Origin: Neomegalonema sp.
GTDB taxonomy: Bacteria > Pseudomonadota > Alphaproteobacteria > Rhodobacterales > Rhodobacteraceae
Length of the DNA stretch: 64,000 bases
Assembly (NCBI RefSeq): GCF_028688855.1
Contig: NZ_JAQTXI010000007.1
Coordinates: 52,999-116,998 of the forward strand
Direction of reading: 5' to 3'
A model generated the notes under the pieces. That model had not been told where the DNA came from. It ran no database searches and saw only the letters and a program-made list of their open reading frames with translations. Shown here piece after piece: positions 1 to 8,436 of the stretch (the stretch's first letter is position 1; each line of letters begins with the position of its first letter). The position numbers and the translations under genes were made by a program.

Positions 1-756
1 CAGACCCCAGATCATCGCCCACCACCCCAGAACCCCGAGCAGGTTCTCGGGCGCCTCGCCCACGCCCAAGGCGTGGAGGATGTAGAGATAAAGCGCGCCG
101 ATCAGCATGTAGATGAGGCCCGAATGCAGCGCGCGGGCGATGTAGACGTCCATCACGGCGAAGCGCGGCAACAGGAGCAGATTGGAGTCCCGGCCCATGC
201 CGCCGAGCATCCGGTTCATGACGTTGCGGAACATCAGCATGCTGCTCACGCCGAGGACGGCGAAGGGCAGGGCGGGCATGTCCAGCACCAGAACGCGCCC
301 CGCCAGAAGATACATCCCGACGATCATCAGAACCTGCAGCGCAGGTTCGGCGAAGAGCCAGAAATAATAGAGCGGCGTCCGGGCCTTCATCTCCATGAGA
401 TAGAGCCACATCAGAAGCCTCAGGTTGGTGAGCTTCTGGATCGCCATCTCGACCGGCCCGGCCCGCTCGACCCTGTCGTAGCCCGCGAAGGCGAGAAGCC
501 CCAGATGCTCCGCGTCCGAGGCCGTCGCGGCGGGCGTCGCCGGTCCCGCGCGGAGCTCGTCCTCGAAGCGCCGCACCGCGCGGTTGAAGGCGTAGATCTC
601 GGGATTCTTGTGCTGCGGCTGGCCGTCATACTCCGGTGAGAGCCGCGCGACGGCGTCGCGCACGGCCTTGTATTGCGTCAGGCGCTCGCGCAGCTTGCGT
701 TCGCCGAGCCCGTCCATGGCGGAAAGCAGGGCGTAATATCGTTCTTGAGCGTCCAT
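1..756 (-). CDS. Capsular polysaccharide ABC export permease (KpsM-like), partial
   Basis: Inner-membrane permease of an ABC-2 type capsular polysaccharide exporter. The frame is open from the ATG at 756 to the window edge, so 252 residues are visible and the C-terminus is missing. Membrane segments begin near residue 135 (LFAEPALQVLMIVGMYLLAG) and the motif YIARALHSGLIYMLIGALYLYI follows near 205-226, matching the KpsM/CtrC/BexB pattern. The first 105-110 residues are a charged, soluble extension that textbook KpsM proteins (about 260 residues, first helix near residue 30) do not have. It lies 23 bases downstream of the KpsE-like gene on the same strand, so the two are probably one operon. 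The partner ATPase should lie beyond the window edge. The family call is firm; the role of the extension is unknown. Confidence 0.8.
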   Translation of the reverse strand, partial: MDAQERYYALLSAMDGLGERKLRERLTQYKAVRDAVARLSPEYDGQPQHKNPEIYAFNRAVRRFEDELRAGPATPAATASDAEHLGLLAFAGYDRVERAGPVEMAIQKLTNLRLLMWLYLMEMKARTPLYYFWLFAEPALQVLMIVGMYLLAGRVLVLDMPALPFAVLGVSSMLMFRNVMNRMLGGMGRDSNLLLLPRFAVMDVYIARALHSGLIYMLIGALYLYILHALGVGEAPENLLGVLGWWAMIWGL

Positions 757-779
757 GACTCACCGGAAGCGGCGCGGCC

Positions 780-1985
780 TCAATGCCGGAAGGAAGAGCG
801 GATGTTGGTGAGGAACAGGCGCGCGATTCCCCAGAAGATCATCGACAGCACGAGCGTCAGCGCCAGAATCCGGGGCTGGTCGGGCCAGTCGACCTGGTTG
901 TCCAGATAGGGCGCGCTGACCACAGACACGAATTTCTGTTGCCGCGCCAGCGCCGTCCGCGCCGAATCGAGGCCCTCCAGGGCGGATTCATAGGCGCGTT
1001 CGTCATATTGCTTGCGCAGTTCGAGGCGCTCGTATTCCAGGATCTGCTCGGCGGTGGAGCGGTCTCCGCCGGTCAGGCGGCGGGTTTCGCGGCCGATCTG
1101 CTCGTTGAGCGCGTCGATGCGGGCGCGCAGCTGCGCCTGACGCGCCGCGTTGAGCGTGGTGCTTTCCGAGACCGTCAGTTCGGCGCGCGTGTCGGCGCTG
1201 GCGGCCTCGAGTCTCGCGATGATCGTGCCGATCATCTCGGCGGAGCGGTTGGGGTCGAGGTTGAGGTTGTTCAGCCGCCAGTTGTTCACCGCCTGACGGC
1301 TGGAGATCAGGTTGCGCTCCATCGTCTGGACTTCGGAGGCCGCCGAACGCAGCAGCTCGCTGCGGGCGCGTTCGTTGAGGGTGTTGGCGAAGCTCTCGGC
1401 GCTCTTGAGCAGGGCGTCCGCGATCACCCGCGCGTCCTCGGCCGAGAAGGCGTAGACGCGGATCTCGACGATCTGCCGCGTGAGCGAATAGGTGATCTTG
1501 ACCATGTCCCGATAGACGGAGATGCGGGCGTCGGTGCTCAGATCCTTGAGTTCGTAATTGCGGAACAGCTTCCGGTAGAGCGGATCATAGGCCGCGGGCT
1601 TCATGCGGTCGATGAAGCCCACGCGCTGTTCGACGTCGGCCATGCCGTCGGCGGATTCGAGGAACTGCTCGATGGCGTAGCCGTCGAACATCGCCGCCGG
1701 ATTGGTGAAATTGGTGAGGATGCCGCGTCCGCCCTCCTGGGAGACGACTCCCTCGGCGCCCTGGAGCACGAAGGAGGCCTCGCTCTTGTATTGCGGAGCG
1801 GAGACGAAATTCATGTAATAATAGACGAAGGCGACGGGCGTCAGGACGATCAGCAGAGAAAAGATGAAGGAGATCCACTCCGAGCTGTAGTAGTATTTCC
1901 GGGAGAAATATTCGTTGGTCCTGCCCTTGCCTTTGCCTTGCGCGCCGATTCTGGGAGCCGGGATCTTCTGATCTTTTTCTGTCAT
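780..1985 (-). CDS. Capsule polysaccharide export inner-membrane protein (KpsE/CtrB-like)
   Basis: Polysaccharide co-polymerase-type protein thought to bridge the inner-membrane ABC exporter and the outer-membrane channel during capsule export. The 401-residue product has the family layout: a short cytoplasmic N-terminus, a membrane helix near residues 35-60 (FIFSLLIVLTPVAFVYYY), a long periplasmic region with predicted coiled coil (about 200-340, many Arg/Glu/Ala/Leu repeats such as ARLEAASADTRAELTV), and a second helix near the C-terminus (ILALTLVLSMIFWGIARLF). The same frame stays open far upstream, but that stretch is antisense to the SUKH gene. I chose the ATG at 1985 because it gives the normal short N-terminus. 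No strong Shine-Dalgarno is visible there. It is followed by the KpsM-like permease. Confidence 0.8.
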   Translation of the reverse strand: MTEKDQKIPAPRIGAQGKGKGRTNEYFSRKYYYSSEWISFIFSLLIVLTPVAFVYYYMNFVSAPQYKSEASFVLQGAEGVVSQEGGRGILTNFTNPAAMFDGYAIEQFLESADGMADVEQRVGFIDRMKPAAYDPLYRKLFRNYELKDLSTDARISVYRDMVKITYSLTRQIVEIRVYAFSAEDARVIADALLKSAESFANTLNERARSELLRSAASEVQTMERNLISSRQAVNNWRLNNLNLDPNRSAEMIGTIIARLEAASADTRAELTVSESTTLNAARQAQLRARIDALNEQIGRETRRLTGGDRSTAEQILEYERLELRKQYDERAYESALEGLDSARTALARQQKFVSVVSAPYLDNQVDWPDQPRILALTLVLSMIFWGIARLFLTNIRSSFRH

Positions 1986-2221
1986 CGTCGATATGTGCGA
2001 AATGCTCTGAGCTTTGGCGAGCCGACCTGTCGACAGGAGACGTTTCGTCCTCTCCCGTCCCGCAGGATCCGCCTGACCGGGACTTGGCAATATCAGAGCC
2101 TCGCAAGGAACGCCATGCAGGAGTGCGGCCTCCCGCAAGGCGCGGGCCTCCCTCACCCCGCTGTGATGCGTCTTCGGCGCAGGCCGGAGCAGGCCGGATC
2201 CCTCCGCCGCGCGGCTTCCGG

Positions 2222-2776
2222 TCACTCCTCGGGGGAGACGAACTTCAGGCGGCCCTCCGCGAAGACCGGGCGCGACATGGCCTCGCCCCGGAGCTCGCCC
2301 TTCGCCAGAGCCACGAGCCAGGGGCCGAAGGCCAGGTCCTGGGCCTCCGCCGCGCCTTCTCCGGCGTCGAGCCAGGCGATCCTCCAGGTTTCGGGAGCGC
2401 CCGGGCCGAGGATCCAGCCGAAGAGATCTCCGTCGAGGCTGGCGCCGATGGGGAGGAAGCTCCCTTCGGCGGGGAAGTCCGGCAGGGCCTGGTCCTGCGG
2501 ATTCCCGGCGCGCGTCAGGCCGTGCGCCCGGATCGCCCGCTCGGCCGCCCGGGGGAGGATCAGCGCCGCGTGATCCGACAAGGGCGCGTAATAGCTCACG
2601 AAATCCCCGATGAGGCCGTCGGCGCCCCAGATCGAGACGAAGCGCTTGTAATCCTCCGGAATCCCCACGCCCAGAGCCGCTTCGACCTCCGCCCAATGTC
2701 CGGCGGCGGGAGTCGGGCCGCGCGCCGAGGCGGAAGGCGGCGGCATGAGGCGGGAAAGTTCGGCGAGCCAGTCCAT
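2222..2776 (-). CDS. SMI1/KNR4 (SUKH) family protein
   Basis: A 184-residue protein with the SUKH-domain signature: an N-terminal helix followed by LGVGIPEDYKRFVSIWGADGL, then a later FLPIGASLDGDLFGWIL segment. SUKH proteins include immunity proteins against contact-dependent and polymorphic toxins as well as general regulatory members. No toxin gene or secretion component flanks it here, so it is an orphan and an immunity role cannot be argued from context. AGGAGA lies upstream of the ATG at 2776, though spaced about 13 bases away. The neighbours are capsule export genes on the same strand and a divergent GntP permease. Family assignment is good; function is unknown. Confidence 0.65.
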   Translation of the reverse strand: MDWLAELSRLMPPPSASARGPTPAAGHWAEVEAALGVGIPEDYKRFVSIWGADGLIGDFVSYYAPLSDHAALILPRAAERAIRAHGLTRAGNPQDQALPDFPAEGSFLPIGASLDGDLFGWILGPGAPETWRIAWLDAGEGAAEAQDLAFGPWLVALAKGELRGEAMSRPVFAEGRLKFVSPEE

Positions 2777-3092
2777 GCCTGCGTCTTTCTCTCCTGGAGT
2801 CCCGGGCGGAAGGCCGGGAGCATGGAGAGGTCCTGCGACGCCTTGATCTCGCTTTCATGTCGGTTTCACGCCGCCTGCGGGCGGGAAGCGCCTTCGGGCG
2901 AGACGCGCCTCTGGGGCGAGTCGTCGCAAGCGCCGATCCTGCGCCTTGGCGTCATGAAACTTCGTGTAAGCATCCCCGGACTGCGGAAGCCGTCTCCGGC
3001 CCGTCCCGATCTTCCTTGCGCTGAAGATTCCGGGGCCCGGCCCGGGCGGCTCCTGCGGATGTCGTCATCTGCGAAAGGGAGCTTGCGGATCC
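2777..3092. other. Divergent intergenic region, no gene seen
   Basis: This 316-base gap separates the minus-strand SUKH gene from the plus-strand GntP permease and must hold both promoters. I see a small perfect inverted repeat TCCCGG/CCGGGA (2800-2805 and 2814-2819, loop of 8) and the purine-rich AAAGGGAG upstream of the permease start. I could not identify a convincing -35/-10 pair, operator, RNA structure or short ORF. Confidence 0.5.
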
Positions 3093-4475
3093 ATGGGTCT
3101 TCTGGGCGTCGTCCTGTCTCTGGTCCTTCTGATGTATCTCGCCTATCGGGGCGTGAACGTCCTGATCCTGGCGCCGCTTCTGGCGCTTCTGGCGGTGCTG
3201 TTCAGCGGCGACCTGCCGATTCTGGGAACCTACACCCAGATCTTCATGAAGGCGCTCGGCGGCTATGTCGCGACCTTCTTTCCGCTGTTCATGCTCGGGG
3301 CGATCTTCGGGAAGCTCATGGCCGACAGCGGTTCGGCGCGCGCCATCGCCGAATGGATCGTGACGAAGCTGGGCTCGCGGAACGCGATCCTCGCGGTGGT
3401 GCTGAGCTGCGCGGCCCTGACCTATGGCGGCGTGTCGCTCTTCGTGGTGGCCTTCGCGGTCTATCCCATCGCGGCGGAGCTCTTCCGCAAGGCGGAGATC
3501 CCCAAACGCCTGATCCCCGCGACCATCGCCCTCGGCGCCTTCACCTTCACCATGACCGCCCTGCCGGGCTCGCCCGCGATCCAGAACGCCATTCCCACCC
3601 CCTATTTCGGCACGACGCCTTTCGCGGCGCCTCTGGCGGGAGTTCTGGGCGGAGCGATCATGTTCCTCGGCGGCATGGCCTGGCTGCGCTGGAGGGCCGC
3701 CCAGGCCGTCGCCCGCAGCGAGGGCTACGGCGATCATCCGCCGAGCTCCGCGGAATCCGCCGTGACCCACGAGAATCCGCCGGGCGTGCTCGTCGCCCTG
3801 ACGCCCGCCTTCTCGGTGATCGCGCTGAACGCGCTCTTCACCTATGTGGTGTTGCCCCGGATCGACTCCGGCTTCCTCGCCGAACCGGCCTACGGCTCGA
3901 CGACCCTCGAGTCCGTGCGGGGCGTCTGGGCGATCATCTCGGCGCTGACGCTCTCCATCCTGCTGCTGATCGCCCTGAACTGGGCGCGCCTCAAGACCCT
4001 GCGCGAGAGCCTCAACGCGGGGACCATGGGCTCGCTTCTGCCGATCTTCAACACGGCTTCGGAAGTGGGCTATGGCGCGACCATCGCCTCTCTGCCCGCC
4101 TTCGCGCTGGTGCGCGACGCGGTGATGAACGTCTCGCCGGATAATCCGCTCGTGTCGGTGGCGGTGGCGACCAACGTGCTGGCGGGAATCACCGGCTCGG
4201 CTTCGGGCGGACTCTCCATCGCCCTGCAGACCCTCGGCGACCATCTGAACGCCATGGCTCAGGCGACGGGCGTCAGCCCCGAGCTGATGCATCGCGTGGC
4301 GGCCATGTCCTCGGGCGGCTTCGACACCCTGCCCCATAACGGCGCGGTGATCACCCTGCTCGCGATCTGCGGCCTGAGCCACAGGCAATCCTATTTCGAC
4401 ATCTTCGTCGCGGCGCTGATCGTGCCGGTTCTCGCCACCTTCGCGGTGGTGCTGGTCGGCGGATATCTCGTCTGA
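3093..4475 (+). CDS. GntP family permease
   Basis: A 460-residue integral membrane protein of the gluconate:H+ symporter (GntP) family, expected to import a sugar acid or other organic acid by proton symport. Hydrophobic segments run throughout, roughly 12 in number. Family-typical stretches are FFPLFMLGAIFGKLMADSG (about 62-80), the glycine-rich YGGVSLFVVAFAVYPIA, and MTALPGSPAIQNAIP (about 152-166). The C-terminal half carries GGFDTLPHNGAVITLL, also typical. The substrate cannot be told from the sequence because GntP members take gluconate, fructuronate, glycerate and others, and no sugar-acid enzyme lies next to it. It stands alone, divergent from the SUKH gene. Confidence 0.8.
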   Translation: MGLLGVVLSLVLLMYLAYRGVNVLILAPLLALLAVLFSGDLPILGTYTQIFMKALGGYVATFFPLFMLGAIFGKLMADSGSARAIAEWIVTKLGSRNAILAVVLSCAALTYGGVSLFVVAFAVYPIAAELFRKAEIPKRLIPATIALGAFTFTMTALPGSPAIQNAIPTPYFGTTPFAAPLAGVLGGAIMFLGGMAWLRWRAAQAVARSEGYGDHPPSSAESAVTHENPPGVLVALTPAFSVIALNALFTYVVLPRIDSGFLAEPAYGSTTLESVRGVWAIISALTLSILLLIALNWARLKTLRESLNAGTMGSLLPIFNTASEVGYGATIASLPAFALVRDAVMNVSPDNPLVSVAVATNVLAGITGSASGGLSIALQTLGDHLNAMAQATGVSPELMHRVAAMSSGGFDTLPHNGAVITLLAICGLSHRQSYFDIFVAALIVPVLATFAVVLVGGYLV

Positions 4476-4489
4476 ACGGGAGGGGCGGC

Positions 4490-4514
4490 GGGGGCGATCC
4501 CTCCGTCGTCCCCC
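4490..4514 (+). terminator. Possible stem-loop after the GntP permease
   Basis: GGGGGCGA at 4490 pairs with TCGTCCCC at 4506 (one G-T pair) around an 8-base loop, 15 bases after the permease stop codon. Only a short TTGT follows, so it is a weak candidate terminator or an mRNA 3' stabilising hairpin. Confidence 0.3.
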
Positions 4515-4621
4515 TTGTCCGGGGGCCCTCCCTGTCACGAATCCTGCACGAAGCTGAAACGCGCGCGTCAGGGCCGGAGGATATCAGAAACGCCATCAGG
4601 GGCTCCGGAAGGATCTGGATC

Positions 4622-5968
4622 ATGCGTTTCGTCTCTTCGTTCGTGGCGTTCTTCGCCGCCGCCTCGCCCGCTCTGGCGGAGGAGGTCTTTCCCGCGGTCC
4701 TCGCCGGACACGCCCGTCTCCCGGCCCTGACCCTGACGGCGCCCCCCGCCGACGCTCCCCGCGACGCCTGGATCTCCGGCAAGTTCACCGGCCGCGCGCG
4801 CAACGACGCGCCCATGTCCGTCGAAGGCGACGTGGGCGCGGCCTATGGCGGCCACAAGACCGGCATCTCCCTGCCCTTCATCGGCCAGCCCGTTCAGGGC
4901 ATGTCCGGCTTCGCGATGAACCGCGCCGAAGACGGAAGCTGGTTCACGCTCACGGACAACGGCTTCGGCTCCAGGCTCAACAGCCCCGACGCGCTGCTGT
5001 TCCTCCATCGCATGGCGCCGGATTTCGAGACCGGGCTCGTCCGGCGGCTGGAGACGATCTTCCTGAGCGATCCGGATCGCAAGGTTCCCTTCCGCATCGC
5101 CCATGAGGGGACCGAAAGCCGCTATCTGACCGGCGCCGATTTCGATCCGGAGAGCCTTCAGGTCCTGGACGGCGAAATCTGGATCGGCGACGAATTCGGC
5201 CCCTGGATCCTCCACGCCACGGCGGAGGGCCGCATTCTCGGCGTCTACGCCACGAAGCTCGACGGCGAGATCCTGACCGGACCCGACACCCCCGGCGTGA
5301 CGGTCCCGGCGCAACCGGGCATGAATTTCCGCGTCCAGCGTTCGGGCGGCTATGAGGGCATGGCGCTTCAGCCGGAAACCGGCCTGCTCTGGGCGATGCT
5401 CGAAAAGCCCCTGCTCGTCGAGGGCGGCGGAACCGAAGGCGACTTCCTGCGCGTCCTGACCTTCGACACGGCGAAGAAGGACTGGACCGGCGAAGGCTAT
5501 CGTTTCCGCCTCTCCGAGGGCGCGCAGGCCATCGGCGACTTCAACTTCATCGACGGGACGCGCGCTCTGGTGATCGAGCGCGACAACGGCGAAGGCGACG
5601 CCGCCAGAGCCTGCGCCGAGGGCGTCGAGGACAGATCCGCCTGCTATCCCAATCCGGCGAAGGTCAAGAACGTGGTGCTGGTCGACGTCTCGACGGTCGA
5701 CGCCGAGGGCTATCTCCGCCGCATCGGCCATGTGGATCTTCTGAACGTCCAGGATCCGGAGGGGAAGGCTCTGGAGGGGATGCGGCCCGCCGAAGGCCCC
5801 TTCAGCTTCCCCTTCTTCACCATCGAGAACGTCGCCCGCGCGGATGAAACCCATATCCTCGTCGCCAACGACAACAACCTGCCCTTCTCGGGCGGACGCG
5901 AAATCGGCGCGGCGGCGAACAACGAATTCATCCTGCTCTTGACGCCGGACCTGCTGAACGCGAAATGA
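4622..5968 (+). CDS. Secreted esterase-like/phytase-like protein
   Basis: A 448-residue exported protein of the 'esterase-like activity of phytase' family, a beta-propeller fold. A Sec signal peptide is clear: positively charged start, hydrophobic FVAFFAAASPALA, and cleavage after ALA near residue 19. Family features are the acidic, glycine-rich blades (GFAMNRAEDGSWFTLTDNGF, about 95-115; the pair IGDEFGPWIL, about 190; and ANDNNLPFSGGRE near the C-terminus). Members are annotated as phytases or esterases mostly by homology, and few have been tested. Likely periplasmic or secreted phosphoester hydrolysis, but the substrate is unknown. It stands alone, with the methyltransferase gene about 75 bases downstream on the same strand. 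Confidence 0.7.
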   Translation: MRFVSSFVAFFAAASPALAEEVFPAVLAGHARLPALTLTAPPADAPRDAWISGKFTGRARNDAPMSVEGDVGAAYGGHKTGISLPFIGQPVQGMSGFAMNRAEDGSWFTLTDNGFGSRLNSPDALLFLHRMAPDFETGLVRRLETIFLSDPDRKVPFRIAHEGTESRYLTGADFDPESLQVLDGEIWIGDEFGPWILHATAEGRILGVYATKLDGEILTGPDTPGVTVPAQPGMNFRVQRSGGYEGMALQPETGLLWAMLEKPLLVEGGGTEGDFLRVLTFDTAKKDWTGEGYRFRLSEGAQAIGDFNFIDGTRALVIERDNGEGDAARACAEGVEDRSACYPNPAKVKNVVLVDVSTVDAEGYLRRIGHVDLLNVQDPEGKALEGMRPAEGPFSFPFFTIENVARADETHILVANDNNLPFSGGREIGAAANNEFILLLTPDLLNAK

Positions 5969-6045
5969 GTCCGGATTCCGGGGCGTGGCGGCTCTGCGCC
6001 GCGCCCTCCGCAACGACGAGCAGACCCAGCACGGGAGCCTCATCC

Positions 6046-6639
6046 TTGTCCAGTTCGAGCGCGTCGGATCTGAAGAGATTCCTGACGGAATGGCGCCGCG
6101 ATCCTCTGACCGTGGCCGCCATCGCGCCTTCCGGGCGGGCCCTCGCCGAGATCATCACCTCGGAGATCTCGCCGCTGGAGGCGCCGGTGGTCGAGCTGGG
6201 CCCCGGCACGGGAGTCTTCACGCGCCGTCTGCTCGGACGCGGCGTCCCCGAGGAGCGGCTCGTGCTGATCGAATACGGCGCCAGCTTCGCGCAGGATCTC
6301 CAGAGCCGCTTTCCTCTGGCCCGCGTCCACCAGATGGACGCCTGCGCCTTGCGCAAGCGCCCTCTGATCGCGGGAGAGCCCGCAGGCGCCGTGGTCAGCG
6401 GATTGCCGTTGCTCTCCATGTCGCCGCGCCGGATCCTCGCGATCCTGGAGGGCGTCTTCCTGCAGTTGCGGCCCGAGGGCGCCTTCTATCAGTTCACCTA
6501 CGGCTTCCGTTGTCCGGCGCCGAGGCCCCTGCTGGACCGGCTGGGCCTCAAGGCGACCCGCATCGGCGGCACGCTGGCCAATCTGCCGCCCGCCGCCGTC
6601 TACCGCATCGAGCGGCGGCGTCTGCGGACTCCGCTCTGA
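6046..6639 (+). CDS. pmtA: Phospholipid N-methyltransferase PmtA-like
   Basis: SAM-dependent methyltransferase predicted to methylate phosphatidylethanolamine toward phosphatidylcholine at the inner membrane. The frame contains the SAM motif I VVELGPGTGVFTRRLL, the acidic end of strand 2 (LVLIEYGASFAQDL), and a PmtA-style segment with FYQFTYGF. An ATG at 5965 would give a 27-residue Ser/Thr-rich extension and an ATGA overlap with the upstream gene. I prefer the TTG at 6046, which has GGGAG eight bases upstream and gives 197 residues, close to the usual PmtA length of about 200. Rhodobacteraceae and Rhizobiaceae commonly carry this gene as a single unit, as here. The family call is good; the exact start is uncertain. 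Confidence 0.75.
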   Translation: MSSSSASDLKRFLTEWRRDPLTVAAIAPSGRALAEIITSEISPLEAPVVELGPGTGVFTRRLLGRGVPEERLVLIEYGASFAQDLQSRFPLARVHQMDACALRKRPLIAGEPAGAVVSGLPLLSMSPRRILAILEGVFLQLRPEGAFYQFTYGFRCPAPRPLLDRLGLKATRIGGTLANLPPAAVYRIERRRLRTPL

Positions 6640-6745
6640 GGCGGAGGGGGACCGGGCGGGTCGATCAATCGACAGGGGATTCGATTTCGGGTATGTCGCC
6701 TGAGGGGAGAGGCGACGATTCCCGCCGCCCTCAAGTTCAGCCGTG

Positions 6746-6840
6746 AGCGTCATCCAGCGAAGCCGACCAGGCTTCGCGTCGCGACGCGCGACCAGACAGC
6801 AGCCTGGAGCGTCCGGACGACCCCACCCGGTCGGACGACG
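6746..6840 (-). repeat. Diverged copy of a ~100-base palindromic repeat
   Basis: Read on the plus strand this aligns with the reverse complement of the repeat copies at 21121 and 54419. It keeps CCAGCGAAGCCG, GGCTTCGCGTCGCGA, GCGACCA, GGAGCGT and the CCGG stretches in the same order and spacing. The core hairpin is intact: GCGAAGCC (6757-6764) pairs with GGCTTCGC (6770-6777). The flanking arm that reads ATTTTC/GAAAAT in the other copies is changed in both halves. Identity by eye is about two thirds, so this is an older or degraded copy. It sits in the 273-base gap between pmtA and the CHAD gene. Confidence 0.55.
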
Positions 6841-6912
6841 CCCATGACGCGGACGCGCCTTCGCAGCTTCGGCGAAGCGGCCTCCGCGCAGCCACGAAAG
6901 AAGGGACGGCTC

Positions 6913-8436
6913 ATGACGCGCGCCGAAGACAAGACTCTGATCCTGCCTGCGGAGGCGTTCGACGGAGGGGCGGCCGGGCCCTGGGGCGACTGGCGGCCCG
7001 TCCTCGTCTGGGAGACGGCGGCCCCCTTCGCGATCCTCGACGATTTCGACCAGAGCCTGCGTCGCTCGCAGCGTCTGCTGATCGAGTCCGGCGGCTGGTT
7101 CGAGCTCTGGCCCGCCGAGGGCCCGGTCCTGCGGCAGCCCGCCGAGGCCGAAGGATTCGCCGCGCGCTTCGCCGAAGGACCGGTCAAGGCGGCGCTGAAG
7201 GATCTGTCGCCCCTGCGGCGGCTGTCCCGGACGGGCGTCGGCGAGCTGCGGCGGGGCGAACTCGCGCTGACGGAGGATTCCGGCGAGGTCCGCGCCCGCG
7301 CCGGGTTGCTGCTCTTCTCCGGGACCGGGGAAGGCCTCCTGGCCGCCCTCCCCGAAGGAGAGGGCAAGGCTCTGAAGGCGCTGGAGGAGGGCCTTGCGGC
7401 TCTGGGCGCCGAGCCCCTGCGGCGCGGCGATCCGGCGCGGCGGCTGCATCCGGAGCTCGCGCCCTATCAGGCCAAGCCCGAGGCGCCCATCGATCCGGAC
7501 GCCCGCGCCTTCGACGCCGCCAGCGACATCGTGGCGGCCTGTCTGCCGGTGCTGCGGGCCAACGAGGCCGGGATCGTCGCGGATCTCGACACCGAGCATC
7601 TGCATGACCATCGGGTCGCGCTGCGCCGGATCCGCTCGGTCCTGAGCCTGTTCAAGGACGTCTACGACGCCGACCAGACCGAAGATCTCAAGGCGCGCTT
7701 CTCGGCGCTGATGGCCCCGACCGGGCCTCTGCGGGATCTCGACGTCTATCTGCTGGAGCGCGAAGCCTTCTACGCCATGGCCCCCGAGGCCCTGCATGAA
7801 GGGCTCGACGAGATGTTCGAGCTCTTCGCCCGGGAGCGCGCCGCCGAACAGGCCCGCCTCGCCGAATTCCTGCGCAGCCCAGCCTGGCTGGAGGAGATGA
7901 CGGCGCTCGAAGCGCTCTTCCGCGACCGCGAGGGCCTCAAGCCCGGTCCCGACGCCGATCACGGCGCCTGGGCGCTCGCCTGCGAACTGATCTGGGGCCG
8001 TTACCGCAAGATCCGCCGCACGGGCGCGAAGCTCATCCACGAGGCGCCGGACGAAGAGATCCACAAGCTGCGCATCCATTGCAAGAAGCTGCGCTATCTC
8101 ATGGAGTTCTTCGCGCCGCTCTTCCCGGCGAAGCCCTTCGCCGATCTGCTCAAGCCGCTCAAGACCCTTCAGGAGGCCCTGGGCGTCTTCAACGACGCCT
8201 CGGTGCAGCAGGCCAGCCTGCGCCGCTTCGTCGAGGGTCTGGAGGCGAAGGGCGCGCATCATGGCGGCCTCGGCGTCGCCCTGAGCGTGGGGGCGCTGAT
8301 CTCGGTGCTGCACCACCGGCAGCTCGCGGAGAGAAGCCGCATCGCCGAGAGCTTCGTCCGCTTCGCCAGCCGCGAGACCCAGAACGCCTTCCGCGAGCTG
8401 TTCCACGAAAAGAAGAGAAGAAGGAGGGCCTCATGA
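6913..8436 (+). CDS. CHAD-domain protein with degenerate CYTH-like N-terminus
   Basis: A 507-residue protein. The C-terminal two thirds (about 190-500) is a CHAD domain, an all-helical domain with conserved His and basic residues that binds polyphosphate. The hallmark segments HDHRVALRRIRSVLSLFK (about 230) and IHKLRIHCKKLRYLMEFF (about 395) are both present. The first 165 residues look like a worn CYTH (triphosphate tunnel) domain: a single short FDQSLRRSQRLLIESGG segment remains and most of the ExExK-type acidic/basic tunnel residues are missing. The ATG at 6913 follows AGAAGGGA; an in-frame ATG at 6844 would add 23 residues. It overlaps the CYTH gene by ATGA, so the two are translationally coupled. 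Likely role: polyphosphate-associated, by family. Confidence 0.8.
   Translation: MTRAEDKTLILPAEAFDGGAAGPWGDWRPVLVWETAAPFAILDDFDQSLRRSQRLLIESGGWFELWPAEGPVLRQPAEAEGFAARFAEGPVKAALKDLSPLRRLSRTGVGELRRGELALTEDSGEVRARAGLLLFSGTGEGLLAALPEGEGKALKALEEGLAALGAEPLRRGDPARRLHPELAPYQAKPEAPIDPDARAFDAASDIVAACLPVLRANEAGIVADLDTEHLHDHRVALRRIRSVLSLFKDVYDADQTEDLKARFSALMAPTGPLRDLDVYLLEREAFYAMAPEALHEGLDEMFELFARERAAEQARLAEFLRSPAWLEEMTALEALFRDREGLKPGPDADHGAWALACELIWGRYRKIRRTGAKLIHEAPDEEIHKLRIHCKKLRYLMEFFAPLFPAKPFADLLKPLKTLQEALGVFNDASVQQASLRRFVEGLEAKGAHHGGLGVALSVGALISVLHHRQLAERSRIAESFVRFASRETQNAFRELFHEKKRRRRAS

Noticed and set aside
783..2573. Long plus-strand open frame of 596 codons
   Set aside because: Antisense to the KpsE-like and SUKH genes; GC-rich DNA leaves opposite frames open, and its translation lacks any family signature.
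2222..2776. SUKH protein as immunity gene of a toxin system
   Set aside because: No toxin, Rhs/CdiA or secretion gene is adjacent, so the immunity claim has no contextual support.
2952..4538. 528-codon minus-strand open frame
   Set aside because: Antisense to the GntP permease; the translation is Arg/Gly/His-rich and low in complexity, as expected for a shadow frame.
5965..6045. ATG at 5965 as PmtA start overlapping the phytase-like gene
   Set aside because: It adds a low-complexity Ser/Thr stretch; the TTG at 6046 with GGGAG at good spacing gives the normal length.
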